Shown one piece after another: positions 1-9,542 of a stretch of 64,000 nucleotides of DNA (position 1 is its first letter; each line of letters starts with the position of its first letter). Both the position numbers and the translations under genes were made by a program. The notes beneath the pieces were generated by a model. The model searched no databases. It was not told where the DNA came from and was given only the letters and a program-made list of their open reading frames with translations. The DNA comes from Mycobacterium avium subsp. avium (lineage in GTDB: Bacteria; Actinomycetota; Actinomycetes; Mycobacteriales; Mycobacteriaceae): positions 310,001 to 374,000 of the forward strand of contig NZ_CP046507.1 of NCBI RefSeq assembly GCF_009741445.1. The letters run 5' to 3'.

Positions 1-378
1 GGTGGGGACGTTGCGCCAGCCCAACACCGTCAGGCCCTCGGCCTCGGCGATCTTTTCCACTGCGGCACAAGCGGTCGCGGCGTCCTTGGACGACTGCGGC
101 AAAAACGCGATGCCGGTGGCGTAGCTGCCCTCGGGCGGCAGCTCGAAGTCCACCACCTCGCGCAGGAAGGCGTCGGGAACCTGGATCAGGATGCCGGCGC
201 CGTCACCGCTGCGCGGCTCGGCGCCCTGGGCACCCCGGTGTTCGAGGTTGAGCAACGCGGTGATCGCCTTGTCGACGATGTCGCGGCTGCGTCGGCCGTG
301 CATGTCGACGACCATGGCTACCCCGCACGCGTCGTGCTCGAACGCGGGGTTGTACAACCCGGCGCGCTTGGGCGTCAT
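1..378 (-). CDS. gltB: Glutamate synthase large subunit, N-terminal part (runs off the window)
   Basis: This is the first 126 codons of the ferredoxin/NADPH-type glutamate synthase large subunit, which makes two glutamates from glutamine and 2-oxoglutarate. The start region reads [20 protein letters not shown]. Cys18 in the HDACGVAMV motif is the nucleophile of the class II glutamine amidotransferase domain after N-terminal processing. The [18 protein letters not shown] segment typical of GltB follows. The ATG at 378 fits the start used in mycobacterial homologues. The rest of the gene, and gltD if conserved, would lie to the left of the window. Confidence 0.95.
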   Translation of the reverse strand, partial: MTPKRAGLYNPAFEHDACGVAMVVDMHGRRSRDIVDKAITALLNLEHRGAQGAEPRSGDGAGILIQVPDAFLREVVDFELPPEGSYATGIAFLPQSSKDAATACAAVEKIAEAEGLTVLGWRNVPT

Positions 379-997
379 ATGCACCTGACCCTTCACCTGA
401 ACGTTCTGCGCGGCCGTTGGCAGCGGCCCCGACGAGGTCACACCGGAGGTTGCGGTAGAACCCCGTCGGCCTTGTCTCGATGGGCTGTGCGCCAGGCGGA
501 GATGATCCTGTTGGGGACGTCCGTGCAGCTTTGAACGGTGGCCTGGAACCGGTCTCGACAAGTCGTAAAACGATATGACAATACCCGCCTGACATGCCAA
601 CTTCGACAAGTCTAACCGCCGGTGGGCGACGCCGAAAAATTTCGCTGCCGCCACCCGCCGCCGCGGCGGCCGGGCCGCCAACCGGGGCCGGGAATTCTCG
701 GCGCAACAGCGCCGATCCCGGGTGAGGCGCGGCGGGCGGCCCTCGCCGACGCGAGTTTGCTGGTGAGCGGCGTGTGGGCGCCGGCGGCGGCTTTGGCACG
801 CGGGTATCTGCCCGGGCGGTGTCCCGGCGGGGTTTGCAGGTGCCGACCAGGTAGGGCGCGCGGGCCAGTGAGGCGATACTGGACGGGTATCGGTCACATC
901 CGGCGTCGCACGGTGGACCGTGGCGCTCATCACGTGACGAGCCCGCCGCGGCCGGGCCACCGCCGCGACGATCGACGGCCTGGCATCCGAGGAGCCC
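379..997. other. Divergent intergenic region between gltB and the Rv3860-like gene
   Basis: About 620 bases separate the divergent starts of gltB and the ParA-like gene. No convincing coding frame is seen despite open GC-rich frames. A relatively AT-rich patch at about 555-615 contains two copies of CGACAAGTC and is the likeliest place for the gltB promoter. I cannot define -35/-10 boxes with confidence and see no riboswitch or terminator. Confidence 0.5.
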
Positions 998-2149
998 ATG
1001 AACGAGCGCGACGAATTCCTGCGGGACCGTCTGCAGCCCGAGCGGCCGAGCGCCCGGCCCGCGCCCGCGCCGCCGCCGCCCCCGGTCGCCTCGCGCCCCG
1101 CGCCGCCGCGGCCCCCGACGCCGGCCCCAACGCCCCCGACCCGGCCGCCGGCACCGCCCACGTTTCGCCCGCACCCGCCCGCCGCGGCCCCGGCTCCCGC
1201 GGCGCCCCCCACCCCGCGGCCGCAGCCTTCCGGCGCGCCGCAACTGCCCGACCGCGGTTGGCGACGCGCCCTGCGGCTCGCCACGTTCGGCCTGATCGAC
1301 CTGGGCCCATCCCCCGCCCAACGCCGCGAGGCGCAATTCGAGCAGGCCATCCAGGCCCGCCTGTACGGCAACTACAAGGTCGGCGTGCTCGGCAAGGGCG
1401 GGGTGGGAAAGACGTCGGTGGCCGCCAGCGTCGGCTCGCTGTTCGCCGAGCTGCGCCGGCAGGACCACGTCGTGGCGATCGACGCCGACACCGCGTTCGG
1501 GCGGCTGGGCAGCCGCATCGATCCGGCGTCGACGGGCTCGTTCTGGGAGCTCACCGCCGACCAGAACCTGCGGTCGTTCGACGACGTGGTGGCCCGGCTG
1601 GGCCGCAACGCCGCGGGCCTGCACGTGCTCGGCGGCGAGCCGGCGTCGGGTCCGCGCCGGGTGCTCGATCCGGCGATCTACCGGGAGGCCACGCGGCGGC
1701 TGGACCGGCACTTCACCATCTCGGTGATCGACTGCGGCTCGACCATGGACGCGCCGCTCACCCAGGAGGTGCTGCGCGACCTCGACGCGCTGATCGTGGT
1801 GTCCTCCCCGTGGGCCGACGGCGCGTCGGCCGCCGCGAGAACCCTGGAGTGGCTGGCCGATCACGGCCTGACGACGCTGCTGGCCCACAGCCTCGTGGTG
1901 CTCAACGATTCGGACGGCCACGCCGACAAGCGCACCCGGGCGCTGCTCGCCCGCGAGTTCATCGACCACGGCCGCCCGGTGATCGAGGTGCCGTTCGATC
2001 CCCATCTGCGCCCCGGCGGCGTGATCGACGTGAACGGTGAGATGGCCCCGGCCACCCGGCGCAAGTTCCTCGAGGTGACGGCGACGATCGCCGGCTACTT
2101 CGCCCGCCGCCCCGACCGTTCCGCCGACCGGCACCCGCCGCAACACTAG
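998..2149 (+). CDS. Rv3860-like ParA/MinD-type P-loop ATPase with proline-rich N-terminus
   Basis: The 383-residue protein has a Pro/Ala-rich, probably disordered N-terminus (about residues 15-85) followed by a MinD/ParA-like domain. The deviant Walker A motif GKGGVGKT lies at about 132-139 and is followed by a VVAIDAD segment. The architecture resembles EspI (Rv3876) and Rv3860 of the ESX-1 border. It is also clearly related to the Rv3888c-like protein at 11053-12078: both carry a PFDPHL..GG[VI]ID segment near the C-terminus. The first gene of ESX-1 would be expected next, but a sigma factor gene follows instead. Function in secretion is inferred from family and location only. Its stop codon overlaps that of the convergent sigma gene. 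Confidence 0.85.
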   Translation: MNERDEFLRDRLQPERPSARPAPAPPPPPVASRPAPPRPPTPAPTPPTRPPAPPTFRPHPPAAAPAPAAPPTPRPQPSGAPQLPDRGWRRALRLATFGLIDLGPSPAQRREAQFEQAIQARLYGNYKVGVLGKGGVGKTSVAASVGSLFAELRRQDHVVAIDADTAFGRLGSRIDPASTGSFWELTADQNLRSFDDVVARLGRNAAGLHVLGGEPASGPRRVLDPAIYREATRRLDRHFTISVIDCGSTMDAPLTQEVLRDLDALIVVSSPWADGASAAARTLEWLADHGLTTLLAHSLVVLNDSDGHADKRTRALLAREFIDHGRPVIEVPFDPHLRPGGVIDVNGEMAPATRRKFLEVTATIAGYFARRPDRSADRHPPQH

Positions 2150-3003
2150 CCGGCGCTGCGGGCCGCCGGGTCGGCGATCGCCTCGATCTTGACCACCCGC
2201 GCGTCGCGGATGCTGAGCACGATGACGGCGAACAACCGGCGTCGGCTGAACGCCAGCAGCACCGGCGCCCCGGCCGGCCCGCCGACCAGGGTGACGTCCG
2301 GCCACAGGTAGCGAAGCAGGTTGGTGGCCACCGCATCCGGGCCGTGGTTGACCTGCGGCGGCGGGGCCGGGTCGGCGAGGACTGTGCCCACACCCCAGAC
2401 CGTCGGATCCAGCACGGCGGCCAACCCGGCCAGGTCCCCATTGGCGCATGCGGTGATGAACTTCTCGGTGACCCGCTGATGCTCGGCCGCGCCCACGGCG
2501 TTCAGCTTCGGTTGCGCGGCAACGAATTTCGCCCGGGCGCGCCGGGCCAGCTGGCGGCAGGTGCCAACCGGGCGGCCCACGGTGTGCGCGATGGCCTCGA
2601 AGGGCACCCCGAACACGTCGTGCAGCACGAAGCTGACCCGCTCCCCCGGGCTGAGCCTGCGCAGCACCTCCAGCAGCGCGGTGCGGACCTCGTCGTCGAG
2701 GGTGATCCGGTCGGCCGGGTCGAACCGCGGCGGGGCCGGCTGCTCGCCGACATCGCCCGGACGTTCGTGCCGCGCGCGGGCCGAGCGCAGCTGGTCCAGG
2801 CAGAGCCGGCTGGCCACCACGGTCAGCCAGCCCCGCACGTCGTCGATGTCGCCCGCGGCGGACAGCCGCAGGAATGCCTCCTGCGCAACGTCTTCCGCGT
2901 CGCCGATGTCGCCCAGCATCTGGTAGGCGAGGTTGACCAGGTAGGGACGGTGACGACGCCAGGCCTTGGCGACCTGGTCGTCGGCTGATTGCGACCGGTT
3001 CAT
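2146..3003 (-). CDS. ECF41-type RNA polymerase sigma factor (SigI-like) with SnoaL-like C-terminal extension
   Basis: The 285-residue protein has a sigma region 2 (about 15-85, with LAYQMLGDIGDAEDVAQEAF) and a region 4 (about 105-165, LSPGERVSFVLHDVFG followed by a helix-turn-helix). A roughly 110-residue SnoaL/NTF2-like C-terminal domain follows, as in ECF41 factors; in that family the extension, not an anti-sigma factor, controls activity. The sequence strongly recalls M. tuberculosis SigI. It is divergent from an NAD-binding NmrA-like gene, the kind of oxidoreductase or epimerase partner typical of ECF41. A matching promoter pair lies between them. The start at 3003 has no evident ribosome site and may be leaderless. 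Confidence 0.88.
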   Translation of the reverse strand: MNRSQSADDQVAKAWRRHRPYLVNLAYQMLGDIGDAEDVAQEAFLRLSAAGDIDDVRGWLTVVASRLCLDQLRSARARHERPGDVGEQPAPPRFDPADRITLDDEVRTALLEVLRRLSPGERVSFVLHDVFGVPFEAIAHTVGRPVGTCRQLARRARAKFVAAQPKLNAVGAAEHQRVTEKFITACANGDLAGLAAVLDPTVWGVGTVLADPAPPPQVNHGPDAVATNLLRYLWPDVTLVGGPAGAPVLLAFSRRRLFAVIVLSIRDARVVKIEAIADPAARSAG

Positions 3004-3011
3004 GATTCTTC

Positions 3012-3038
3012 GACGATCTGCTGCCGCAAAAAGTTACC
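3012..3038 (-). promoter_or_regulatory. Candidate ECF41 promoter for the sigma gene
   Basis: On the minus strand GGTAACT (3038-3032) is followed after exactly 16 bases by CGTC (3015-3012). This resembles the ECF41 consensus as I recall it (TGTCACA-like -35, CGTC -10). The start codon lies only eight bases downstream, implying a leaderless or very short-leader mRNA. It mirrors the opposite-strand site at 3050-3076. Assignment is by pattern only. Confidence 0.55.
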
Positions 3039-3049
3039 CGTTCTCCCGG

Positions 3050-3076
3050 TGTAACTTTCCCACCTTTGGCCCCGTC
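3050..3076 (+). promoter_or_regulatory. Candidate ECF41 promoter for the NmrA-like/nitroreductase operon
   Basis: TGTAACT (3050-3056), a 16-base spacer and CGTC (3073-3076) match the arrangement upstream of the divergent sigma gene. The two -35 elements form an inverted repeat (AAGTTAC...GTAACTT, 3031-3057). A ribosome site GGAAGGA lies at about 3101-3107, ahead of the ATG at 3116. This suggests that the sigma factor drives both directions. Confidence 0.55.
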
Positions 3077-3115
3077 CTTGCAGCAGTGGACGAAACACCT
3101 GGAAGGAACACGCAC

Positions 3116-3974
3116 ATGACAATTGTCGTCACCGGGGCCACCGGCAACGTGGGGCGCCCGCTGGTCACCGCGCTGCTCGCCGCCGGCGCACCGGTTCGGG
3201 CGGTCACCCGCCGATCCGGACCGGCCGGATTCCCGGCACAGGTCGAGCTCTTCGATACCGCCGCCGACGCGCTACCGGGCGCCTCCGCGGTCTTCCTGAA
3301 CGCCCGGGCGCTGGGCGGGCAGCTCGAGGACGTCGTGGCCCGGTGCGCGCGGCGGGGTCACGAAACTGGTTGCGCTGTCGGCGATCAACGCCGACGACGA
3401 CTTCTCCCGCCAGCCGTCCCGATTTCGCGGCGACCGCAACAGGGAGGTAGAACAGCTCGCCGTCGGCTCCGGTCTGGCGTGGGTGAGCCTGCGGCCCACC
3501 GTGTTCGCGACGAACTTCGCCGGCATGTGGTCGGCGCAGCTGCGCGAAGGCGACGTGGTCGCCGGGCCGTATGCGGCGGCGTCCTCGGCGCCGATCGTCG
3601 AGACCGACATCGCCGACGTCGCAGCGCACGCCCTGCTCACCGATGACCTTGTCGGACAACGGATCCCGCTGACCGGGCCGCAGGCGTTGAGCAACGCCCA
3701 GCTGGTCGAGGTGATCGGGACCGTGCTGGGCCGGTCGCTGCGGTACCGGGAGATCCCCGCCGCAGCCGTGCGGCGGCGGTTCGTCGGGTTGGGCCTGGGC
3801 GCCGGTTTCGCCGACGCCTACCTCGCCATGCTCGCCGAAACCCTGGACAAACCCGCCCTGGTCACCCACGACGTCGAGAAAATCCTTGGGCGCCCGGCAG
3901 TTCCGTTCGCCCACTGGGTCGCCACGCACCGCGACCTGTTCGACCGCCGCAATGAACGCAAGGAAGGAGTCTGA
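3116..3974 (+). pseudogene. NmrA-like NAD(P)-binding oxidoreductase, frameshifted
   Basis: The first part from 3116 reads MTIVVTGATGNVGRPLVTAL, a Rossmann GxxGxxG motif of atypical SDR (NmrA/azoreductase-like) proteins. The rest continues in another frame from about 3358, including KLVALSAINADDDF and the later block beginning at 3483 that ends at 3974. Removing one G from the GGGG run at 3354-3357 restores a continuous protein of about 285 residues. Both halves show good codon use, so this is either a very recent mutation or a sequencing error. The gene is first in a two-gene unit with the nitroreductase-like gene and faces the ECF41 sigma gene, whose regulon it probably belongs to. Confidence 0.85.
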
Positions 3975-3975
3975 C

Positions 3976-4416
3976 ATGACCGCACTACGTCCCCCGCGTT
4001 ACCTCAAACCGATGAACAAGGTGATGATGGCCGTGCAGCGGCTGGGCATCCCGACCGGGCCGGCCATGGTGCTCACCGTGCCCGGGCGCAAGTCGGGTCA
4101 GCCGCGCAGCACGCCGATGACGCCGTTCGAGTTCCGGGGCGGCCTGTACGTGGTGGCCGGCTATCCCGGCGCCGACTGGGCGGCCAACGCCCGGGCCGCG
4201 GGCACCGGCACGCTGCGCCGGGGCCGGCGGTCCCGGCGCGTCCGCATCGTCGAACTGTCCGCCGACGAAGCCCGGCCGGTGCTGCGCGAGTTCCCCGCCA
4301 AGGTCCCGGTCGGGGTGGGGTTCGCGAAACGGTCGGGGCTGGTGCGCGACGGCACGGCCGACGAATTCGAGGCGCTGGCAGGGCAACTCGCCGTCTTCCG
4401 CTTCGACCCGGCGTGA
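3976..4416 (+). CDS. Deazaflavin (F420)-dependent nitroreductase family protein
   Basis: The 146-residue protein belongs to the Ddn/FDOR split-barrel family. It contains MVLTVPGRKSGQPRSTPM, the conserved segment that contacts the F420 phosphate, and VVAGYPGADWAANARAAG. Such proteins reduce quinones or other electrophiles with F420H2. The ATG at 3976 is preceded by AGGAAGGAGT at ideal spacing and begins one base after the NmrA-like stop, so the two are co-transcribed. The natural substrate cannot be predicted. Confidence 0.85.
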   Translation: MTALRPPRYLKPMNKVMMAVQRLGIPTGPAMVLTVPGRKSGQPRSTPMTPFEFRGGLYVVAGYPGADWAANARAAGTGTLRRGRRSRRVRIVELSADEARPVLREFPAKVPVGVGFAKRSGLVRDGTADEFEALAGQLAVFRFDPA

Positions 4417-4429
4417 CGGCGGGCGCCGC

Positions 4430-6268
4430 TCACCAGACGATGGCGGCCATGTCGCGGTTGTCCGAACACACGCTGCGCACCGCCGCCTCGATGTCGGCTG
4501 CGGTGATGATCTTGAGGTCGTCCACCGTGACCGGTTGGCCGGCACGCTTCTGCGCGACCACCCGGGTGTCGCGGAAGCCCTCGGCGCGTTCGACGACGTT
4601 GCGGGCGAACCGGCCGTTCTGCATCGCGTCGATGCCGTGCCGGCCGCCGGGAGTGGTGTAGTTGCGGATGGTGGTCGCCGCGTCCAGCAGCGTCTCGCGC
4701 GCGGCCTCGTCGAGCAGGCTGGCGCGCGGGGTGGCGTAGCGGTGCGCGATCTCGACGATCTCGGCCGGCGAGTAGGACTCGAACCGCAGCTTGCGGTTGA
4801 ACCGGCCAGCCAAACCCGGGTTGACGGTGAGGAATTGGTCCACCTGGTCTTCGTAACCGGCGCCGATGAAACAGAAGTCGAAGCGGTGCGCCTCCAGGGC
4901 GACCAGCAGCTGGTTGACCGCCTCCATGCCGATCATGTCGGGCGTGCCGTCCTGATGGCGCTCGATCAGCGAGTAGAACTCGTCCATGAAAATGATTCGG
5001 CCCAACGACTTTTCGATCAGCTCGTTGGTCTTGGGGCCCGACTCGCCGATGAAGTGCCCGCAGAAGTCCGATCGGCGCACCTCGCGGATCTCGGGGTGGC
5101 GCACGATTCCCATGCCGGCGTAGATCTTGCCCAGCGCCTCGGCGGTGGTCGTCTTACCCGTGCCCGGCGGGCCGACCAGCAGCATGTGGTTGGTCTGGCC
5201 CTCCACCGGCAGGCCGTGCTCGAGGCGCATCATCCGCACTTCGAGTTGGTCCTCCAGCGCGGCGACCGCCTGTTTGACCGCGGCCAGCCCCACCTGTTTG
5301 GCCAGCAGCCGGCGGCCCTCGGCCAGCAGCTCGGCGCGCCGTTCGGCGGCGGCGTCGTCATCGAGCTCGTCGCGGCTCTTGGCCGACGAGGCGTCCCACC
5401 GGTCGGTGCGGCTGTCGATGGTTTGTTCGTCGGTGATGACCAGGTGCAAGTTCGGGTCGGCCAGCGCCTCCTTGGCGGCCTCGGTGAGGACGCCGTTGAT
5501 GGTGGCCTTGGACAGCCAGATCTGGGCCTTGTCCTCCTCGCCCAGCTGGCGGTGCACCATCCCGCGCACGTAGGCCAGATCGGCAACCAGCAGCGGGACG
5601 TCGGCCGGGCCGATGGACGCGGTCAGCACATCGGCGTCGAAGCGCGACGACGCCTGGGTCTGCCCGATGACGTCGACCCGGTCCAGCCAGTCCAGCGCCA
5701 CCCGCCCCTGGCCCAGGTGGGCGGCGGCGTGCGCGGCCAGCGCGCAGATCGAGGCCGTCACCGCCGACATGATGATGGCCTGCGGCGGCAACTCCTCCGC
5801 GGCCGTCAACAACACATCCGGCCAGCGCTGCGTCCGGTACATCAAGAAGGTGCGGGCCAGCTGGTGCCACTGGTAGTTGGTCCACGAGTCCAGCAGGTCG
5901 CGGTTGGCCAGCAGCTTGTCGGCCTCGGCGTACTCCCCGGCGATGGTCAGCGCGGACGACAGCGCCAGCCCGACCTGCGAGGCGTCGGTGACGGTGATGC
6001 CGATGTAGGGGCCCAGCTGGATCTCGGCGGCCAGGGTCTGCCCGATCCGGGTGGTCTCGCGGTGCAGCCATTCGCTGGTGGCGTAGAGCTTGCGCAGCGA
6101 CGCCAGGTCGCTGTCGCCGCACGCGATGCGCCCCAGCCACGCGTCGGCCATCGACGGGTCGGCGTCGGTGGCGGCGACGAACTCCGGCAACGCGGCCGCC
6201 CGCCCCTGGCGGCTCATGATCGCCATGGCGCGGTCGAAATGCCTTCGGGCAGTTTGCAAATCACCCAT
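4430..6268 (-). CDS. eccA2: ESX-2 AAA+ ATPase EccA2
   Basis: This 612-residue CbxX/CfqX-type AAA+ ATPase is the cytosolic EccA component of type VII secretion, thought to act on PE/PPE substrates and their EspG chaperones. The N-terminal half (about 1-280) is the helical TPR-like domain. The C-terminal half carries Walker A GPPGTGKTT (about 366-374) and Walker B IIFMDEFY. It resembles Rv3884c. A GTG at 6271 is possible, but the ATG at 6268 sits better behind GGGGGA. It is the last gene of the ESX-2 run, 29 bases after eccE2. The next gene is convergent. Confidence 0.93.
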   Translation of the reverse strand: MGDLQTARRHFDRAMAIMSRQGRAAALPEFVAATDADPSMADAWLGRIACGDSDLASLRKLYATSEWLHRETTRIGQTLAAEIQLGPYIGITVTDASQVGLALSSALTIAGEYAEADKLLANRDLLDSWTNYQWHQLARTFLMYRTQRWPDVLLTAAEELPPQAIIMSAVTASICALAAHAAAHLGQGRVALDWLDRVDVIGQTQASSRFDADVLTASIGPADVPLLVADLAYVRGMVHRQLGEEDKAQIWLSKATINGVLTEAAKEALADPNLHLVITDEQTIDSRTDRWDASSAKSRDELDDDAAAERRAELLAEGRRLLAKQVGLAAVKQAVAALEDQLEVRMMRLEHGLPVEGQTNHMLLVGPPGTGKTTTAEALGKIYAGMGIVRHPEIREVRRSDFCGHFIGESGPKTNELIEKSLGRIIFMDEFYSLIERHQDGTPDMIGMEAVNQLLVALEAHRFDFCFIGAGYEDQVDQFLTVNPGLAGRFNRKLRFESYSPAEIVEIAHRYATPRASLLDEAARETLLDAATTIRNYTTPGGRHGIDAMQNGRFARNVVERAEGFRDTRVVAQKRAGQPVTVDDLKIITAADIEAAVRSVCSDNRDMAAIVW

Positions 6269-6297
6269 CACATTCCCCCATCAGAGCACCGGCGTCG

Positions 6298-7884
6298 CTA
6301 CATGCCGACGGACATGCTGACCGGCTCCAGGCTGACGTAGCGGTGCTCGGCGCGGAACATGTCCATCTCGACAAGCCAATTCTTCCCCGCCGCACTGACG
6401 TTCACCACCGCGGGGCTGACTTGTTCGATGATCACCTCGAAGCCGTGCCGCTGCGCCTCGGACAGGGTGGTGCCGGCGGGGGCGACGGTGATCACGGTCG
6501 CCGGCCGCGGGGTGGGCGAGATCGCGGCCTCGACGCCCTCGCCGCGGCGCGGGGCGTACTCCACCACGCTGACGGTGGTCCGCGGGGCCGGGCGGGAGCT
6601 GTTGACGACGCTGATCTCCGGCATCCGCACGCTGACCCAGCGCGACATGTCGCGGGTGTGCACGCAGACCCGTTCGCCGGCGCCGGCCGTACGGATCACG
6701 ATGCGCTTGGCGATCGGGTCGTCGGCGGCGACGAAGACGCGCGACAGCTCGCCGGCGTCGGTGACCGGCATCAGCAGCCGATCGCCGTTGGGCAGCTTGC
6801 CGATCAGCACGCCCGACGGGCCGATCTCGGTGATCAGCTCGGCGGGCAGCCGGCTGCGCCGCAGCCCGCGCAGGTGTGGTCGGGGGCCGCACATGTTGGC
6901 GGCCGCCGCGGCGGCCTGCTCGCCGTTGAGCCGGCGCAGGATCACGCTGGGCGGCGTGGGGGCGGGGGTCGGGGTGCGCACCGTGATCGTCGCGCTGCAG
7001 TGCCCGTCGGGATAGACGGTCACGTTCTGGATCACCTCGTCGGCGCGCAGCGTCCACGCCTGGGACAGGTTGCGTGAGGTGATCGCCTGCGGCGGATAGG
7101 CGTAGGTGGTCATCCAGCCGGCTTCCCCGCGGATGGCCTTCCAGCGCTGCACGGTGCCGGACACCGCATCCCAGCCGAGCCGTCGGTCCAGCTCGGCCAG
7201 GTCGGTGGCGTTGGCCACCTTCGCCCGCAGCCCCTGGCAGCGCAGCAGCCCGGCGATCCGCTGGGCAACCGAAATCGCCGCCGCGCCAACGGTTGTGCGC
7301 CAGCGCAGGGCCTGCGCGTTGTCGATCACCGCCAACCGCATGATCAGCCAGGTCTCGCGCCGGCCGGCGTACGGCGGGGTGCCGATCTCCGAGTCGTACA
7401 CCCGCGGGTAATCGCCCACGTTGCCGTGCCGGGACCCGACGGTGACGACGCTGATCGAATCGAGCTGCAAACCCAGCGCCTGGTGCAGCATCGGCGCCAA
7501 TTCGACGACGTCGAGCACGTTTTCGGTCTCGACGGTCACCGAGCCGGTCACCAGGGTGGCCCGGTGCGCCCGGCCCAGCAGTTGGACCGCGACCACCGCG
7601 ACGCCGTCCTGCACCCGCACGCCGCCGCCGGATCGGTTGTTGGCCACCGTGATCGGGGCCGACCAGTCGATGGGACGCCGGCCGCGCCGCCACAACACCG
7701 CCCACGACCAGGCCGGCTGACCCCACCAGCGCACGAACACCAGCGCGACGCCCACCAGCACGGCCACCGCGGCGGCGATGTAGCCGCCCAGCAGCCAGCT
7801 CGCCAGCGCGAGCACGAACACCACCCACACCCCGACCACCCGGCGGTTGCTGCCGCGGCTGAACCCGGTGAGGTTGGGTCTCAT
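6298..7884 (-). CDS. eccE2: ESX-2 membrane component EccE2
   Basis: The 528-residue protein has two adjacent N-terminal transmembrane segments (about residues 16-52) and a long soluble region, the architecture of EccE, the peripheral subunit of the ESX membrane complex. It resembles Rv3885c. Its ATG overlaps the mycP2 stop (ATGA at 7881-7884), implying coupled translation. Because eccB2 and eccC2 are not present here, a complete ESX-2 complex cannot be assembled from this locus alone. Confidence 0.92.
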   Translation of the reverse strand: MRPNLTGFSRGSNRRVVGVWVVFVLALASWLLGGYIAAAVAVLVGVALVFVRWWGQPAWSWAVLWRRGRRPIDWSAPITVANNRSGGGVRVQDGVAVVAVQLLGRAHRATLVTGSVTVETENVLDVVELAPMLHQALGLQLDSISVVTVGSRHGNVGDYPRVYDSEIGTPPYAGRRETWLIMRLAVIDNAQALRWRTTVGAAAISVAQRIAGLLRCQGLRAKVANATDLAELDRRLGWDAVSGTVQRWKAIRGEAGWMTTYAYPPQAITSRNLSQAWTLRADEVIQNVTVYPDGHCSATITVRTPTPAPTPPSVILRRLNGEQAAAAAANMCGPRPHLRGLRRSRLPAELITEIGPSGVLIGKLPNGDRLLMPVTDAGELSRVFVAADDPIAKRIVIRTAGAGERVCVHTRDMSRWVSVRMPEISVVNSSRPAPRTTVSVVEYAPRRGEGVEAAISPTPRPATVITVAPAGTTLSEAQRHGFEVIIEQVSPAVVNVSAAGKNWLVEMDMFRAEHRYVSLEPVSMSVGM

Positions 7885-9542
7885 CGGGCCCTCCGCAATC
7901 GCGCCGCGATCGCGAGCACCAGCACCCCGGCCGCGACGGTCCCCAGGAATCCGATGGCGATGTTGCGGGCCCGGTGATCGGGCGGCGGGGGCGGCGGGGC
8001 CGGAGTGATGATCCGGCTTTGGGAGCCCGGCGCCATCCGGTCACCCGGGGGGATGTTGAAGGTCAGCGCGGCGACCGGATCCACCAGCCCGTAGCCGACC
8101 TTGTTGTCGACCCCGGCCGGCGGATTGTGCGCGGACTGCACGATCCGGTTGATCACCTGATGCGCGGACAGCTCGGGGAACTTCGCGCGCACCAACGCCG
8201 CGACACCGCTGACGTAGGCCGCCGAGAAACTCGTTCCCCAGAACGGCATGTTCTTCTCGCCCGGCCGCGACGGCGGGTAGGCGTTGACCGGCCCGCCGCC
8301 CTGCGGCGAGAGCCCCATGATGTGGGTGCCGGGCGCGGCCACCCCCACCCACGGGCCGGACATGCTCTTGTCCAGCGCGGCGCCGCTGGCGTCGACGGCG
8401 CCCACCGACAGCACGTAGTCGGAGAACCAGGACGGCGCCGAGACCACCTTGACCTGATGCCAGTCCCGCGGGTCGGACGGGTCCAGCGGGTCGAACATCG
8501 GGTTGTTGTTGCAGCCGGCTTCGCCGTCGTTGCCGGCGGCCGCCACGACCACCGCGTCCTTGACGGTGGCCGCATACCACAGCGCCGCACCCAGCGCGCG
8601 CTGATCGGCGGGAGCCGCCGCGGGCAGGCACGCGGTGACCGAGATGTTGATCACCTTGGCGCCCATGTTCGCCGCGTGCACCACCGCGCGCGCCACCGAA
8701 TTCAGCGTGCCGGCCTTGACCTTCTCGTCGGAGTTGGGGTCGCCCGGCGGCGGGTTGACCGGTTCGAAGGCCCGCGAGGATTGCCGTATCGAGATGATCG
8801 TCGCGTGCGGGGCCACGCCCACCACCCCGTCGGGCGCGCCGGGCGGAAGCGGCGGCACCGCGGGTTCGTCCTCGGTCTGCGGATCAGGCGGCCCGTTGGA
8901 TGCGGCGGTGGCGCCGCCGCCCTCCGGCGGCGGGGGCGGCGGAGGTGGAGGCGGCGGAAGAACCTGGGTGATGGTCACCGGCGGCGGCGGGGGCGGGGGC
9001 GCCACCGGCGGCGGCACCTCGACCGGCGGGGGTGGCGCGCCCACGGCCGGCGGCGGCCCGGCCGGCGGCGGGAACGCCGGGGTGGCCGGCATCGGCCGTG
9101 GCATCGGCAGGATCCCTTGCGGCGCAGCGCCGATGATGGAACTGACGATGGTGCCGTGGGCGTCGCAGTCCGACAGGCCGTCCTCGCCCACGATGTAGTC
9201 GCCGCCGGGCACCACGGGCAGCCGCGGGTTCGGCGACACCCCGGTGTCGATCACCGCGACCGGCACCCCGTTGCCGGTGCTGTACTGCCAGGCCTTGGCG
9301 ATGTTGAGCAGGTTGAACCCGGGCGCCAACTGCGCCACGTCCGGGTTTCGCACGGTGATCGGCGCCGAACAGCTGTTGGCGCGCCGCATCGGCTGATCGG
9401 GCCGCGGCGGCCCGTCCGGTGGCGCCATGCCCGGATCCACCGAGGGGGGTGTAATCGCTTGTGCGGCAGGAACATTGGCTGATAGTGCGACCAGGGTCAG
9501 GGCGGCGGCCAGCGCCGCCGCCCGTCTCAGTGGCGAATCCAC
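7881..9542 (-). CDS. mycP2: Mycosin-2, ESX-2 membrane-anchored subtilisin-like protease
   Basis: This 553-residue S8 protease stabilises the ESX complex and cleaves substrates at the cell envelope. A signal peptide ([16 protein letters not shown]) is followed by catalytic Asp in VAVIDTGV, His in [10 protein letters not shown] and Ser in [13 protein letters not shown]-terminal transmembrane helix precedes RLRRAR. An unusually proline-rich insertion (about residues 150-240, with long runs of P) lies between the His and the GVAPHATI segment, as in Rv3886c-type mycosins. The GTG start at 9542 overlaps the end of eccD2 by 16 bases, and the mature N-terminus fits this start. Confidence 0.93.
   Translation of the reverse strand: MDSPLRRAAALAAALTLVALSANVPAAQAITPPSVDPGMAPPDGPPRPDQPMRRANSCSAPITVRNPDVAQLAPGFNLLNIAKAWQYSTGNGVPVAVIDTGVSPNPRLPVVPGGDYIVGEDGLSDCDAHGTIVSSIIGAAPQGILPMPRPMPATPAFPPPAGPPPAVGAPPPPVEVPPPVAPPPPPPPVTITQVLPPPPPPPPPPPEGGGATAASNGPPDPQTEDEPAVPPLPPGAPDGVVGVAPHATIISIRQSSRAFEPVNPPPGDPNSDEKVKAGTLNSVARAVVHAANMGAKVINISVTACLPAAAPADQRALGAALWYAATVKDAVVVAAAGNDGEAGCNNNPMFDPLDPSDPRDWHQVKVVSAPSWFSDYVLSVGAVDASGAALDKSMSGPWVGVAAPGTHIMGLSPQGGGPVNAYPPSRPGEKNMPFWGTSFSAAYVSGVAALVRAKFPELSAHQVINRIVQSAHNPPAGVDNKVGYGLVDPVAALTFNIPPGDRMAPGSQSRIITPAPPPPPPDHRARNIAIGFLGTVAAGVLVLAIAARLRRAR

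Noticed and set aside
203..3115. A 970-codon open frame on the minus strand across gltB, the ParA-like gene and the sigma gene
   Set aside because: It runs through well-recognised genes in other frames, has repetitive Arg/Gly/Pro composition and matches no family. It is a high-GC shadow frame.
4535..6340. A 601-codon frame antisense to eccA2
   Set aside because: EccA2 motifs are unambiguous on the other strand, and the antisense product is low-complexity without a ribosome site.
8850..9110. Short repeats of GGCGGCGGGGGC-like sequence, considered as a CRISPR or tandem repeat array
   Set aside because: They encode the proline-rich insertion of mycosin-2 and have no spacer-repeat structure. 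No CRISPR array is seen in the window.
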